Assembly (NCBI GenBank): GCA_964488865.1
Contig: CAZAWR010000016.1
Location: forward strand, 69,523-133,522
Source of the DNA: MWCO01 sp964488865
GTDB lineage: Bacteria > Myxococcota_A > Polyangia > Polyangiales > Polyangiaceae
Direction of reading: 5' to 3'
DNA: 64,000 nucleotides
Below, in pieces: positions 24,479 to 32,830 of the stretch; within the stretch, counting starts at the first letter, position 1; each line of letters starts with the position of its first letter. Position numbers and translations under genes: made by a program. Below the pieces are notes generated by a model. The model was not told the DNA's origin and made no database searches. It saw only the letters and a list, made by a program, of their open reading frames with translations.

Positions 24479-26530
24479 TCACTTCAGCCACCGGTCCAGC
24501 CATCCGAGCACTTCGTCGTGCCATTGGATGCTGTTGTGCGGCTTGAGAACCCAGTGGTTTTCGTCCGGGAAGTGCAGCAGCTTGGAGGGGATCCCCTTGC
24601 GCTGCACGGCCGTGAACACGCTGAACCCCTGCGTGTCCACGACCCGATAGTCGAGCGACCCGTGCACGACCATCATGGGGGTCTTCCAGTTCTTCACGAG
24701 CTCGATGGGGTTGTGTTTCTTGTATCCCTCAGGGTTGTCCCACGGGGTGCCCATGTGCTCCCACTCTGGGAACCACAGCTCCTCGGTGTCGAAGTACGCC
24801 ATGCGCTCGTCGACGTTGCCGTTGTGAGCGACCAGGCACTTGAACCGATCCGTGTTGCCGGCGATCCAGTTGATCATGTACCCGCCGTAGGAGGCGCCGA
24901 GGGCGCACGTGCGCGAGCCGTCGAGCCACGGGTACTTGGCGACGGCGGCATCGAGGCCCTTCATCAGATCCTCGAACGGTGCGCCTCCCCAGTCCCCGCG
25001 GATCGCGTCCGTGAACGCCTGTCCGTATCCGGTGGACCCGTGGAAGTCGACCATGACGGAGGCGTACCCTGCGCCCGCGTAGGTTTGCGGGTTCCATCGA
25101 TAGTGAAAGGAGTTTCCGAACGACCCTTGCGGCCCACCGTGGATCAGGAACGCAATCGGGTACTTTTTGCCCGGCTCGAACCCCACGGGCTTCACCACGT
25201 ACGCATGCACGGTGTCGCCCTTCGCCCCTTCGAAGGTGAACTGCTCGGGCTCGCCGAACCCCACCGACTTGAGCCGATCGGCGTTGAACTCGGTGAGGCG
25301 TCGCTCGTTGCCCCCCGCGTTCGACGCCATGTAGAAGTCCGACGGGGACAGCAGGTCGTGGCGAAGGAACACGAGCCCACGCTCGGCCTCCATCGGCGAG
25401 TTGCTCGACCCGTCCTTGATCACGAGCTTCTCCTTGCCGGTTCGCACGTCGATCGAGAAGATGGAGTGCTGACCGAGGTGGTCCGCCGTCACCCACAGTC
25501 GGGCCCCCTTCGCGCCGTAGGCGAGCGAGTACGGGGAGCGGTCCCACTCCTCGGTCAGGACGCGCTGCGTGCCTGCCGCCACGTCATGCAGAACCACACG
25601 ATACCGATCCGCTTCGTATCCCGGTTGGTTCATCGCAAGGTAGGCAATGGTCTTGCCGTCGGGGGAGTACACCGGCATCGAGTCGCGCGCCTCGTTCGCC
25701 TCCGTGAGGTTCTTGGGCGCCTCCGAGCCGTCCGCGGGTACGACCCAGATGTCGTCGTTGGTCGACCACGCTTCCTGGCTGCCCATCGGCTTCTTCATCG
25801 ACAGGGCGACGGTCTTACCTCCCGGAGCGATGGAGTAGTCCTCGAGTCCTCCGAAGGGCAGAATCGGGCAGTCCGCGTCGAGCCCCTTCATCAGGTCGAT
25901 CGGCTCACCGCCGGTGGTGCGCATGGCGAACAGGTGGTTGCGCTTGCCGTTCTTCCACGTGTCCCAATGCCGGAAGAAGAGCTTGTCGTAGACCCGCCCG
26001 GTGGTCTTCTGCTCCTTGAGCTTCTTGTCCTTCTCGACCGTGCAGGCGATGTCGTTGCACTCCGGGTACACCTGTGTACTGAACACAATCAGTGTGCCGT
26101 CGACGGTCGAGCGGAACGTGTCCACGTCGACGGGCAGGTTCGTGAGTTGGCGAGCCTCGCCGCCGTCGGTCTCGACGGCGTGGATCTGGGAGGAGCCGGA
26201 GCGAGTCGAGAGGAAGCCGACGGTCTTGTTGCCCATCCACTGGGGGTTCCAGTCGTTGGCTTCGTGGCTGGTGAGCCTTCGCAGCTCCTTGCCGCTGGAG
26301 GTCATCATCCAGAGGTCGGTGCGTCCTTTGTTGGCCTCCATGTCGGTGGTTCGCAGGACGAACACGATCGACCGGCCATCGGGGGACAGGACGGGGCTGG
26401 AAGCGCGCTGAAGCTCCACGAGGTCGCGGACGTTGAAGGGCTTCTTCTCCGCGGCCTGGGTGATCGTGGGCTCGGAGGAGCAGAACAGTGGCAACAGCGG
26501 GATGATGAACGCCAGGCGGATGGGGCGCAC
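24479..26530 (-). CDS. S9 family prolyl oligopeptidase-type peptidase, exported
   Basis: A 683-aa serine peptidase of the dipeptidyl-aminopeptidase/acylaminoacyl-peptidase type. The N-terminal signal sequence (MRPIRLAFIIPLLPLFCSS) could be a signal or lipoprotein signal, though the lipobox is not canonical. A beta-propeller region (about residues 40-400) has repeated SPDGRSIVF, SPDGKTIAY and APGGKTVAL strands. The alpha/beta-hydrolase domain carries HGGPQGSFGN (oxyanion) and the catalytic triad Ser547 (GASYGGYM), Asp627 (HGSLDYRV) and His659 (ENHWVL). It acts on short peptides or acylated N-termini, likely in the periplasm. Its neighbours give no pathway. Confidence 0.9.
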   Translation of the reverse strand: MRPIRLAFIIPLLPLFCSSEPTITQAAEKKPFNVRDLVELQRASSPVLSPDGRSIVFVLRTTDMEANKGRTDLWMMTSSGKELRRLTSHEANDWNPQWMGNKTVGFLSTRSGSSQIHAVETDGGEARQLTNLPVDVDTFRSTVDGTLIVFSTQVYPECNDIACTVEKDKKLKEQKTTGRVYDKLFFRHWDTWKNGKRNHLFAMRTTGGEPIDLMKGLDADCPILPFGGLEDYSIAPGGKTVALSMKKPMGSQEAWSTNDDIWVVPADGSEAPKNLTEANEARDSMPVYSPDGKTIAYLAMNQPGYEADRYRVVLHDVAAGTQRVLTEEWDRSPYSLAYGAKGARLWVTADHLGQHSIFSIDVRTGKEKLVIKDGSSNSPMEAERGLVFLRHDLLSPSDFYMASNAGGNERRLTEFNADRLKSVGFGEPEQFTFEGAKGDTVHAYVVKPVGFEPGKKYPIAFLIHGGPQGSFGNSFHYRWNPQTYAGAGYASVMVDFHGSTGYGQAFTDAIRGDWGGAPFEDLMKGLDAAVAKYPWLDGSRTCALGASYGGYMINWIAGNTDRFKCLVAHNGNVDERMAYFDTEELWFPEWEHMGTPWDNPEGYKKHNPIELVKNWKTPMMVVHGSLDYRVVDTQGFSVFTAVQRKGIPSKLLHFPDENHWVLKPHNSIQWHDEVLGWLDRWLK

Positions 26531-26602
26531 GGGGACCTCCTGGTTGGGGACGTGGGCGACACCATAGTCAGGAATGGGGGAGGGGGAACTGGGAATGGCG
26601 CC

Positions 26603-27226
26603 TCACCGGACGCGAACGTACAGGGGGCCATCCGGCGGCGCGTCGAGCACCAGACGCATCGGGTTGTCTCGCAGCCCTGCGTCGCCCGACGAGGCGTCTT
26701 GTTCTCTTCGTGCGATACCGCAAACTTCCACGAGGGTGCCTGGCGTGAGGATCGATTCGAGCAGCACGATCCGCTTGTGGTAGTCGATGTTCAGACGAAG
26801 CAGCAGTGCGTGGGCGGCGTCCTGGGTGGCATCGGGGTCGGCTCCCGTGTGGAAGTCCTCGCGCAGCAGCGACTCCACATACTGTGTCACGACCCTTGCG
26901 CTTCCCGTGGCGTCCTCGAAGGCGAATCCCCCTGGCGCGTGGTCCAGGCCCTTGTCCTCTTCGACCTCGCCTTCCACGTGCACGATGCGGACTTGCCAGA
27001 ACGCGCAAGGTCGCTTGCTGAGAGGCGCGATCACCGGCTCCTTCGGCGGGGTGACCCGCCCGATCAGGCTTACCAGAGCGCCTTCCTGGGCGTCGCGGAC
27101 GGTCGAGGCGACGCCCTTCATGGCGCCGCGGATGCGGCCTGTGTGAGTTCGGCGCCACGCGACGTAGGTGAGCACGCCGGAGCCCGCGATGGCTGCCAGC
27201 ACCAGGAAGGCCCAGAGCGCGTCCAT
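26603..27226 (-). CDS. Membrane protein with GIDE-like domain
   Basis: A 207-aa protein. One N-terminal transmembrane helix (ALWAFLVLAAIAGSGVLTYVAW) is followed by a basic stretch and a soluble domain with the order LIGRVTPPKEPVIAPLSKRPCAFWQVRIVHVEGE, which is read as the GRV...APLS-x-RPC-x-x-x-x-V pattern of the bacterial GIDE/BAM-like membrane domain. The remaining beta-rich C-terminus ends in GPLYVRVR. No RING or catalytic site is present. It is downstream of the ArsR gene by 55 bp on the same strand; a functional link is not evident. Confidence 0.65.
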   Translation of the reverse strand: MDALWAFLVLAAIAGSGVLTYVAWRRTHTGRIRGAMKGVASTVRDAQEGALVSLIGRVTPPKEPVIAPLSKRPCAFWQVRIVHVEGEVEEDKGLDHAPGGFAFEDATGSARVVTQYVESLLREDFHTGADPDATQDAAHALLLRLNIDYHKRIVLLESILTPGTLVEVCGIARREQDASSGDAGLRDNPMRLVLDAPPDGPLYVRVR

Positions 27227-27281
27227 GGCGGTGATGATGCTCTCGGTTAGGTCGGGGGTCGAGGGAGTTGTGGGGCTCGGC

Positions 27282-27698
27282 TCACCGTCTCGCGGCGTCC
27301 CGCCAGTCCGCTTCGTTCGCGCGCATGACCGCGTCGATGCACCCGAAGAATTGCAGGATGCACGGCACCTTCAGCCGGTAGAACACCTGCAGGCCGCGCT
27401 TGCTGTCCTCCACCAGGCCGACGGCTCGCATCAAGGCCAGGTGCTTGGAGACGGTCGACGGGTCCGAGCCGACGATGGCCACGAGGTCTCCTACGCACCG
27501 CTCCCCGAGCGCGAGGGCGTCCACGATCATCAGGCGGCTGGGGTGGGCGAGGGCCTTGAGCACCTGGGCTCGCTTGCGGTAGGCGTCAGGGGTGGGCGGA
27601 CCGGGCGTGATAGCGCAGCACGGGGCGTCGTCTGTTGCGGCAGCAAGGACCGGCGACACAACCGGCGACACAACGCGGGCCGTGGGTTTCCGTTTCAT
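27282..27698 (-). CDS. ArsR-family transcriptional regulator
   Basis: A 138-aa protein with an ArsR winged helix. RAQVLKALAHPSRLMIVDAL is helix 1-2, CVGDLVAIVGSDPSTVSKHLALMRAVGLV is the recognition helix-turn-helix, and RGLQVFYRLKVPC is the wing. Cys residues sit at the position before helix 3 (ERCVGDL) and in the C-terminal helix (VPCILQFFGC), a thiol sensor arrangement that differs from the classical ELCVCDL. The start overlaps the YeeE/YedE stop by ATGA, so the pair is translationally coupled and the regulator probably controls its own operon in response to a sulfur or metal species. The N-terminal ~35 residues are a low-complexity extension with a CC pair. Confidence 0.85.
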   Translation of the reverse strand: MKRKPTARVVSPVVSPVLAAATDDAPCCAITPGPPTPDAYRKRAQVLKALAHPSRLMIVDALALGERCVGDLVAIVGSDPSTVSKHLALMRAVGLVEDSKRGLQVFYRLKVPCILQFFGCIDAVMRANEADWRDAARR

Positions 27699-28912
27699 CG
27701 GCGAAGGCCTCCCATGAGGTAGACGTAGGTGGCAGCCCAGTTTGCCAGCAGGGTGGTGATGCCGAACAGGATATTGCCGACGCTCATGAGCGCATAGCCG
27801 CTCATGATGTTTCCGACCACGCACCCTCCGGCCACGGCGGCGCCGATTCCGACCAACAGGCCCCCCGCGGCCGCCACGAGCATTTCGTCTGGCGGCTTGG
27901 GAAGCAGGCGGAACTTGCCGTCGAGCTTGGCGGAGGCGAAGGACCCCACCACCACGGCGCAGACTTCGAGAAGGAGCCACCACACGATCTTTTTCGGGGC
28001 AGGCGTGGGCTGCGCGGGAGTGGGAGGCGGCGGGGCGGGTGTCGCTTCTGCTGCGGGCTTCGGCGGGGGGGATGGCTTCTTCCACGCATGCTGCAGGGGG
28101 TAATCCGTGAGCACGGTCTGCACGTGCATCACGCCGTGCGTGACGCCGAGGGGGTAGTTGCGACCGGACGCCGCGGAGGACAGGTAGGCCGCGCACCCGA
28201 GCACGCCGATGGCGAGGCCCGCTTGCCATGGCTTCCAGGGGCGCGAGAAGAAGGACCGGTCGCTGGGCTTGGAGGTCTTCTGTCCGGCTCGGCGACGGAT
28301 CACCACGGCGACCGCGATCGTCAGGGCAAGGAAGACGAGGGCGAGCGACCAGTAGGGCAGGCCGGTCAGGGAGGGGAGGGTGACGGGGCCGCCCCCGCTT
28401 GTGGGAACGACCTTGCTGTCGAGCCACTTGGTGGCGGGCTTGAGGGGGCCGTGGATCACGGCAGAGATGCCGACGGGCATGGTCAGCAGTGCGACGAGGG
28501 AGTTGAGGTTGCCTTGTCCGCACTTGAAGAGCGCGCCGCTCACGCAACCGCCCGCGAGCACGGTGCCGACTCCGAAGACGGTGCCGCCGACCAGCGCGCT
28601 TGCCCACTGCAGGGGCTTGGGGTTGAGCTTGATCATGCCGGTGGCGTCGAGCAGGGCGAAGCCGACCATGCCAACGACGATGATCACGCCGAGGCCGCCG
28701 AGCTTTCGCCAGTCCTTGAACATGAGGGCTTCGCTGAAGGACGAGGACCCGCAGAGATCAGCTTTCTGCAGGAAGAAACCGAAGAGCAGGCCGACGGGGA
28801 CGGCGGTGAGCACCCAGGAGCGGGTGACGATGGCGGCGACGAGACAGCCGACGGCGATGACCGCGGCGATGAAGGTGGGGACGGTGGAACGTACGGGGGC
28901 TTCGACGGTCAT
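27695..28912 (-). CDS. YeeE/YedE-family sulfur transporter
   Basis: A 405-aa membrane protein with about 10 helices in two YeeE/YedE-type halves. Signature Cys motifs occur in each: LQKADLCGSSSFSEALMF and GGTVFGVGTVLAGGCVSGALFKCGQGN in the first, and VGIGAAVAGGCVVGNIMSGYAL in the second. Members such as TsuA import thiosulfate through Cys relays. A Pro/Ala-rich cytoplasmic or periplasmic linker (about residues 255-300) joins the halves. The downstream overlapping ArsR regulator makes sulfur-responsive control likely. Whether thiosulfate or another sulfane compound is carried cannot be read from sequence. Confidence 0.88.
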   Translation of the reverse strand: MTVEAPVRSTVPTFIAAVIAVGCLVAAIVTRSWVLTAVPVGLLFGFFLQKADLCGSSSFSEALMFKDWRKLGGLGVIIVVGMVGFALLDATGMIKLNPKPLQWASALVGGTVFGVGTVLAGGCVSGALFKCGQGNLNSLVALLTMPVGISAVIHGPLKPATKWLDSKVVPTSGGGPVTLPSLTGLPYWSLALVFLALTIAVAVVIRRRAGQKTSKPSDRSFFSRPWKPWQAGLAIGVLGCAAYLSSAASGRNYPLGVTHGVMHVQTVLTDYPLQHAWKKPSPPPKPAAEATPAPPPPTPAQPTPAPKKIVWWLLLEVCAVVVGSFASAKLDGKFRLLPKPPDEMLVAAAGGLLVGIGAAVAGGCVVGNIMSGYALMSVGNILFGITTLLANWAATYVYLMGGLRR

Positions 28913-29115
28913 GGAAGGACCTCGTGGTAAGCACGCGGGGCGCCGGGCGTGGGCGCGACCGGGCGGCTACTTGGGCTTTCTACCAAGTTCACCCCCACCG
29001 GCCAAGCGACCGGCGGGCGGAAAAGGGTGCTGTAAGGTGGCTGTGCTTCGGCTTGCCAAGCGCCGGAGAGCAGACCGAAGCAGACCCCGGCCGCCAAAGG
29101 TCACGCGTGAGTGCA

Positions 29116-29961
29116 TCATTGCTCCGGGTCCTTGCAGCAGCGGAAGCCCCGCGCGGTGGGTCCCCACGTTCCATCGTGGTCACATCGGTGCAGCGACTCC
29201 GAGTTCGAGCAGTTGTAGGCGCCGCCGCGAAAGTGGTCGAGCCCGTCGTCCGAATCCGCAAGCTCCCAGACGTTGCCGTTGATGTCGAAGAGCCCATAGG
29301 TATTCGTGCAGTCTGGAAAGGAGCCGGTGGGCATCACACGGAACGCCGCGCCGCAGGTCTGATAGCAGTGCGGGTACGGACAGGCCGCCTGCTCACCGCA
29401 GGCTCCCGAGCAGTCACAGTAGGTGTCGATCCCGTTGCAAATGAGCGGGTCGTAGTCGTCGCCATAGGAATAGACGGTCCAGTCTGGCCCGCGACATCCG
29501 AAGACCCACTCGTCGAGGCGGCACAGACGCTTGCCAGCCGCTTCACAACCGCTACGGGCGGTCGGCAGGTCGACGGGTTGCCACGGAAGAACCTCGGCCC
29601 GGCTCGACGCTACGACGGAGGTGCCGGCTGAGGTCTCGGTCGCGTCATCGCGCGACGCTTCGTAGATGTCCATGCAAGCACCAGGGACCGGCGTCATGTC
29701 CGGCGGGCACGATGCCGGAAGCGGGGGCAGCTCGGGGGGGCCGTCCTCTGGGCCGTCCGTGCTGGTGTCCTCGGCATCCTGGTTCGTGCCGTCCTCGCGG
29801 ATGTCGACGGACACGTCGTGGGACGTGTCAGCATCGCCGGCGTCGGAGTTGGGAGGCGTCCAGGGCGGGGGCTCAGCGCACTCGCTGCAAGGCTCGTCTT
29901 GAACGCAGCCGAGCAGTAGGCCACAGGCGACAAGCAGCGCTACTCCGGGTCTTTGCAGCAT
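29116..29961 (-). CDS. Lipoprotein with FGE-sulfatase (SUMF1-like) domain
   Basis: A 281-aa protein starting MLQRPGVALLVACGLLLGC, with an LLLGC lipobox and an acidic Asp/Glu/Thr linker (about residues 35-90). The domain that follows has the sulfatase-modifying-factor fold: CPPDMTPVPGACMDIYEASRDD, GKRLCRLDEWVFGCRGPD, TGSFPDCTNTYGLFDINGNVWELADSDDG, FRGGAYNC and GFRCC. The domain is widely used for binding or for formylglycine generation. Here Cys residues are abundant and probably disulfide-bonded, so a structural or binding role is more likely than oxidase activity. A 3'-terminal copy of a near-identical gene lies directly upstream (29940-30098). Confidence 0.8.
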   Translation of the reverse strand: MLQRPGVALLVACGLLLGCVQDEPCSECAEPPPWTPPNSDAGDADTSHDVSVDIREDGTNQDAEDTSTDGPEDGPPELPPLPASCPPDMTPVPGACMDIYEASRDDATETSAGTSVVASSRAEVLPWQPVDLPTARSGCEAAGKRLCRLDEWVFGCRGPDWTVYSYGDDYDPLICNGIDTYCDCSGACGEQAACPYPHCYQTCGAAFRVMPTGSFPDCTNTYGLFDINGNVWELADSDDGLDHFRGGAYNCSNSESLHRCDHDGTWGPTARGFRCCKDPEQ

Positions 29962-30140
29962 CGAAAACCTCGCGCCGACGGCCCCCATGTGCCGTCGTGG
30001 TCACAGCGGTGCAGAAGCTCCGAGTTGGAGCAGTTGTAGGCGCCGCCGCGGAAGTGCTCCAGCCCGTCGGTGGAGTCCGCGAGCTCCCACACGTTGGATG
30101 GCGTCCTCTGCGTTGCATGGCTACCTGGCAAGACTGACAC
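29940..30140 (-). pseudogene. 3' remnant of a duplicated FGE-sulfatase lipoprotein gene
   Basis: The frame encodes NVWELADSTDGLEHFRGGAY, then YNCSNSELLHRCD and GFRCCKDPE with TAG at 29940-29942. This is the last ~50 residues of a protein nearly identical to the end of the intact lipoprotein at 29116-29961. Upstream of about 30098 the similarity ends and the residues (MSVLPGSHATQRTPS) do not belong to the family, so the 5' part has been deleted. Its stop codon overlaps the start region of the intact copy, indicating that the two were once tandem genes. Confidence 0.8.
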
Positions 30141-30254
30141 ATGGTATCGAGCGGTTCAATCGATTGTGCGGTACTTCCCGTAGACAATTCAAGATGTTGC
30201 GCTCGTGCAACGTGGGGCTCTCGCGGGATGAGCCGAAGGCTGAAGGAGGTCGGG

Positions 30255-30282
30255 TTGACAATATGGTCACCTTGCCATAAAG
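30255..30282 (+). promoter_or_regulatory. Promoter with overlapping dyad upstream of arsR-permease operon
   Basis: TTGACA at 30255-30260 is followed after 16 nt by ATAAAG, a fair sigma-70 promoter. The imperfect dyad TATGG-N8-CCATA (30262-30279) overlaps it, and it lies 11-38 bp before the regulator start, the position expected for an autoregulatory ArsR operator. Confidence 0.5.
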
Positions 30283-30292
30283 CCATACCTGC

Positions 30293-30589
30293 ATGTCGCT
30301 CCCTCCCCGTGAAGCCTACAAAGCCCAGGCCCGCGTGCTCAAGGCGCTGGCCCACGAGTCGCGGTTGCTCATCATCGACCGCCTCGCCCAGGGAGACTGC
30401 ACCGCTGGCGAGTTGACCGAGCTTGTGGGTTCCGACCAGTCCACCGTGTCCAAGCACCTGGCCGTGCTGAGGGCGCACGGCATCGTGGACGATCGGCGGG
30501 AGGGCAACGGCGTGCGTTATCGTCTGGTCACACGCTGCGTCACGAGCTTCTTTTCTTGTGCCGTCAACGTGATCCGGGAGCGAAGCTGA
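30293..30589 (+). CDS. ArsR-family transcriptional regulator
   Basis: A 98-aa winged-helix repressor: AQARVLKALAHESRLLIIDRLAQ, then the HTH TAGELTELVGSDQSTVSKHLAVLRAHGIV and wing RREGNGVRYRLVTRC. Cys residues precede helix 3 (GDCTAGEL) and occur in the last helix (RCVTSFFSC), the same three-Cys pattern as the ArsR beside the YeeE/YedE transporter. It is the first gene of a plus-strand unit that continues with a permease, two thioredoxin-like proteins and a CcdA protein, and a promoter/dyad lies just upstream. It probably represses this unit until a thiol-reactive metal or metalloid is bound. Confidence 0.88.
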   Translation: MSLPPREAYKAQARVLKALAHESRLLIIDRLAQGDCTAGELTELVGSDQSTVSKHLAVLRAHGIVDDRREGNGVRYRLVTRCVTSFFSCAVNVIRERS

Positions 30590-30646
30590 CCTGACTCTGT
30601 GTGAGACGTCCGAGCGGCCGAACCTTGCGGCCCAAGGGCCACGAAC

Positions 30647-31828
30647 ATGAAAGAGCGCACCAAGCTAGCCATCATCCTGAGCGTCTTCCTTGCTGCCTGG
30701 TTTCTGCCGGTGGCCAACGAGACGTTCCTGAACGCGGTCACCGAGAGCCTGAAGCTGACGCGGTGGTACGCGCGGGAGCACGTGCTCTTGTGCTTGGTTC
30801 CCGCATTCTTCATCGCGGGAGCCATCAGCGTCTTTGTCAGCCAGGGCGCGGTGATGAAGTACCTCGGCCCCCAAGCGAGCAAGTGGGTTGCGTACCCCGT
30901 GGCGGCCGCGGCCGGCACCATCCTCGCCGTCTGCTCGTGCACGGTTCTTCCGCTTTTCGCAGGCATTCACAAGCGCGGTGCGGGGCTCGGCCCGGCCACG
31001 GCGTTTCTGTACTCGGGTCCGGCTATCAACGTCTTGGCCATCATTCTCACGGCCCGTGTGCTGGGGCTGGAACTTGGGATTGCGCGCGCCGTGGGCTCGA
31101 TCGTCTTTGCGGTCGTCATCGGGCTGCTGATGCACCTCATTTTCCGCAAGGAAGAGGCGGAGCGGGCGGCGGCGGCGGCGGGGGGCCTGGCGATGATGTC
31201 GTCCGACTCGGAGCGCAAGCCCTGGCAGGACTTGCTCTACTTCGCCGCGATGGTGGGGGTCCTGGTCTTCGCCAACTGGGGGGCTCCCCAGGGCGACACG
31301 GGCTTCTGGTCCGTGGTTCACGCGGCGAAGTGGTGGGTCACGGGCGGCTTCCTGCTCGTGCTCGGCGTGTCGATCGCGCTCTGGTTCAAGCGTGATGAGC
31401 TGAAGGAGTGGGTGGACAGCAGCTGGACATTCGCCAAGCAGATCATGCCGCTCCTTCTGGCCGGCGTGCTCGTGGCGGGCTTGCTGCTCGGGGGGCCCGA
31501 CGGGGGGCGAGGGGTCATCCCGGCCAGCTGGATCCAGAGCATGGTGGGGGGCAACTCGCTCGGGGCGAACTTCTTCGCGTCCTTCGCGGGGGCGCTGATG
31601 TACTTCGCCACGCTCACCGAGGTGCCGATTCTGCAGGGACTCCTCAACGCTGGCATGGGGAAGGGGCCGGCTCTCGCCTTGCTCCTTGCCGGGCCCGCGC
31701 TATCCCTGCCGAACATGCTGGTCATCCAGAGCGTGATGGGAACGAAGAAGACGGTGGTATTTGTTTCGCTGGTGGTGGTGATGAGCACCATCGCGGGCTT
31801 CGTCTTCGGGACGGTCATGCCCGCGTGA
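30647..31828 (+). CDS. ArsP/DUF318-type permease
   Basis: A 393-aa permease with about 10 helices. Two repeats of the family signature occur: CSCTVLPLFAGIHKRGAGLGPATAFLYSGPAIN in the first half and ATLTEVPILQGLLNAGMGKGPALALLLAGPALS in the second. The first carries the conserved Cys pair of the family (VCSCTVLP). Members move trivalent organoarsenicals (ArsP) or other metal ions; which one cannot be told here. The following small thioredoxin and CcdA genes are a recurrent neighbour set and suggest that a thiol relay keeps the permease Cys pair or the substrate reduced. Confidence 0.85.
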   Translation: MKERTKLAIILSVFLAAWFLPVANETFLNAVTESLKLTRWYAREHVLLCLVPAFFIAGAISVFVSQGAVMKYLGPQASKWVAYPVAAAAGTILAVCSCTVLPLFAGIHKRGAGLGPATAFLYSGPAINVLAIILTARVLGLELGIARAVGSIVFAVVIGLLMHLIFRKEEAERAAAAAGGLAMMSSDSERKPWQDLLYFAAMVGVLVFANWGAPQGDTGFWSVVHAAKWWVTGGFLLVLGVSIALWFKRDELKEWVDSSWTFAKQIMPLLLAGVLVAGLLLGGPDGGRGVIPASWIQSMVGGNSLGANFFASFAGALMYFATLTEVPILQGLLNAGMGKGPALALLLAGPALSLPNMLVIQSVMGTKKTVVFVSLVVVMSTIAGFVFGTVMPA

Positions 31829-31850
31829 ACGATCGAAGAAAGGAAACGTC

Positions 31851-32099
31851 ATGGAAGTGAAAATCCTCGGAACGGGTTGCCCGAAGTGCAAAAAGCTGTT
31901 CGAAACTGCCGAGCGTGCCGTGCAGGAATCCGGCGTCAAGGCCGACCTCGTCAAGATCGAGAAGATCGATGAGATCATCACCTACGGCGTGGCGGTCACG
32001 CCCGGCCTCGTCATCGCCGGCGAGGTGAAGAGCGCGGGCAAGATCCCCGACGTGAAGCAAATCGCCGCCTGGCTCAAGGAGGCCGAGGCCAAGGGCTGA
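31851..32099 (+). CDS. Small thioredoxin-fold protein (redox-active disulfide protein 2 type)
   Basis: An 82-aa thioredoxin-fold protein with the CxxC redox motif in GTGCPKCKKLFE near the N-terminus and the cis-Pro loop VAVTPGLVIAGEV. It is cytosolic, with no signal peptide. It lies 22 bp after the permease, with AAAGGAAA upstream of the start, and 11 bp before the CcdA gene, so it is probably co-translated with both and takes part in electron transfer to the permease or its substrate. Confidence 0.9.
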   Translation: MEVKILGTGCPKCKKLFETAERAVQESGVKADLVKIEKIDEIITYGVAVTPGLVIAGEVKSAGKIPDVKQIAAWLKEAEAKG

Positions 32100-32110
32100 G
32101 AGATAGCGCC

Positions 32111-32818
32111 ATGCTGCAATCCTTCCTTGCGAACGCCGAGGGCTACATCCACACCAACCCGTGGCTCGCCATCGTGGCGGTGTTCGTGGGCGGGGCGTTG
32201 ACCGCCAGCAACCCCTGTGTGCTCGCCATGATCCCCCTGATGATGGCCTTCGTGGCTGGGCGTCAGGAGACCAAACTCGGCGTGCTCCGGTCCCTGGGCT
32301 ACTCCCTGCTCTTCGTGCTCGGGCTGTCGATCACGTTCTCGGTGCTCGGGGTGGCCGCGGCGCTCGCCGGCACCCTGTACGGCGACGTCTCCGGTGTTTG
32401 GAACTGGGTGGTGGCGGCGGTGTGCGTCGTGATGGGCCTTCACCTGATGGGGATCTTGAAGTTCACGATCCCCGTACCGATCAACGTGCAGCCGAAGATC
32501 AAGGGGGCCCTCGGAGCGCTGCTGATGGGCCTGCTGTTCGGCATCGTGTCCGCCCCCTGCGCCGCCCCGATCCTCGTCGTTCTGCTGACGTACCTCGCGG
32601 GCTCGGGGTCGTCCGTTGCCTACGGCGGCTTCCTGTTGCTCGTTTACGCCCTTGGGCACAGCGTGCTCATCCTCGTCGCGGGCACCTCCATGGGTGCCGC
32701 CCGCAAGCTGATCGAATCGAAGAACGTGACGCGCACCACCGAGTGGATGCGCAAGGGCGCCGGCGCGGTCATCGTGCTCGTCGGCGTGTTCTTCCTCTAC
32801 TCGGCCATCAGCGCCTGA
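32111..32818 (+). CDS. CcdA/DsbD-like cytochrome c biogenesis transmembrane protein
   Basis: A 235-aa protein with six or more helices. The two conserved Cys sites of CcdA are present: ASNPCVLAMIPLMMAF in TM1 and SAPCAAPILVVLLTY in TM4. CcdA proteins carry electrons from cytosolic thioredoxin to periplasmic thiols. Here the cytosolic thioredoxin gene is directly upstream and a thioredoxin-like lipoprotein directly downstream, which completes a transmembrane relay dedicated to this operon rather than to cytochrome maturation. Confidence 0.9.
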   Translation: MLQSFLANAEGYIHTNPWLAIVAVFVGGALTASNPCVLAMIPLMMAFVAGRQETKLGVLRSLGYSLLFVLGLSITFSVLGVAAALAGTLYGDVSGVWNWVVAAVCVVMGLHLMGILKFTIPVPINVQPKIKGALGALLMGLLFGIVSAPCAAPILVVLLTYLAGSGSSVAYGGFLLLVYALGHSVLILVAGTSMGAARKLIESKNVTRTTEWMRKGAGAVIVLVGVFFLYSAISA

Positions 32819-32830
32819 AGGAGACCTCTC

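Noticed and set aside
24437..27250. Plus-strand frame of 937 codons
   Set aside because: It lies opposite the S9 peptidase and the GIDE-like protein, whose catalytic motifs are unmistakable on the minus strand.
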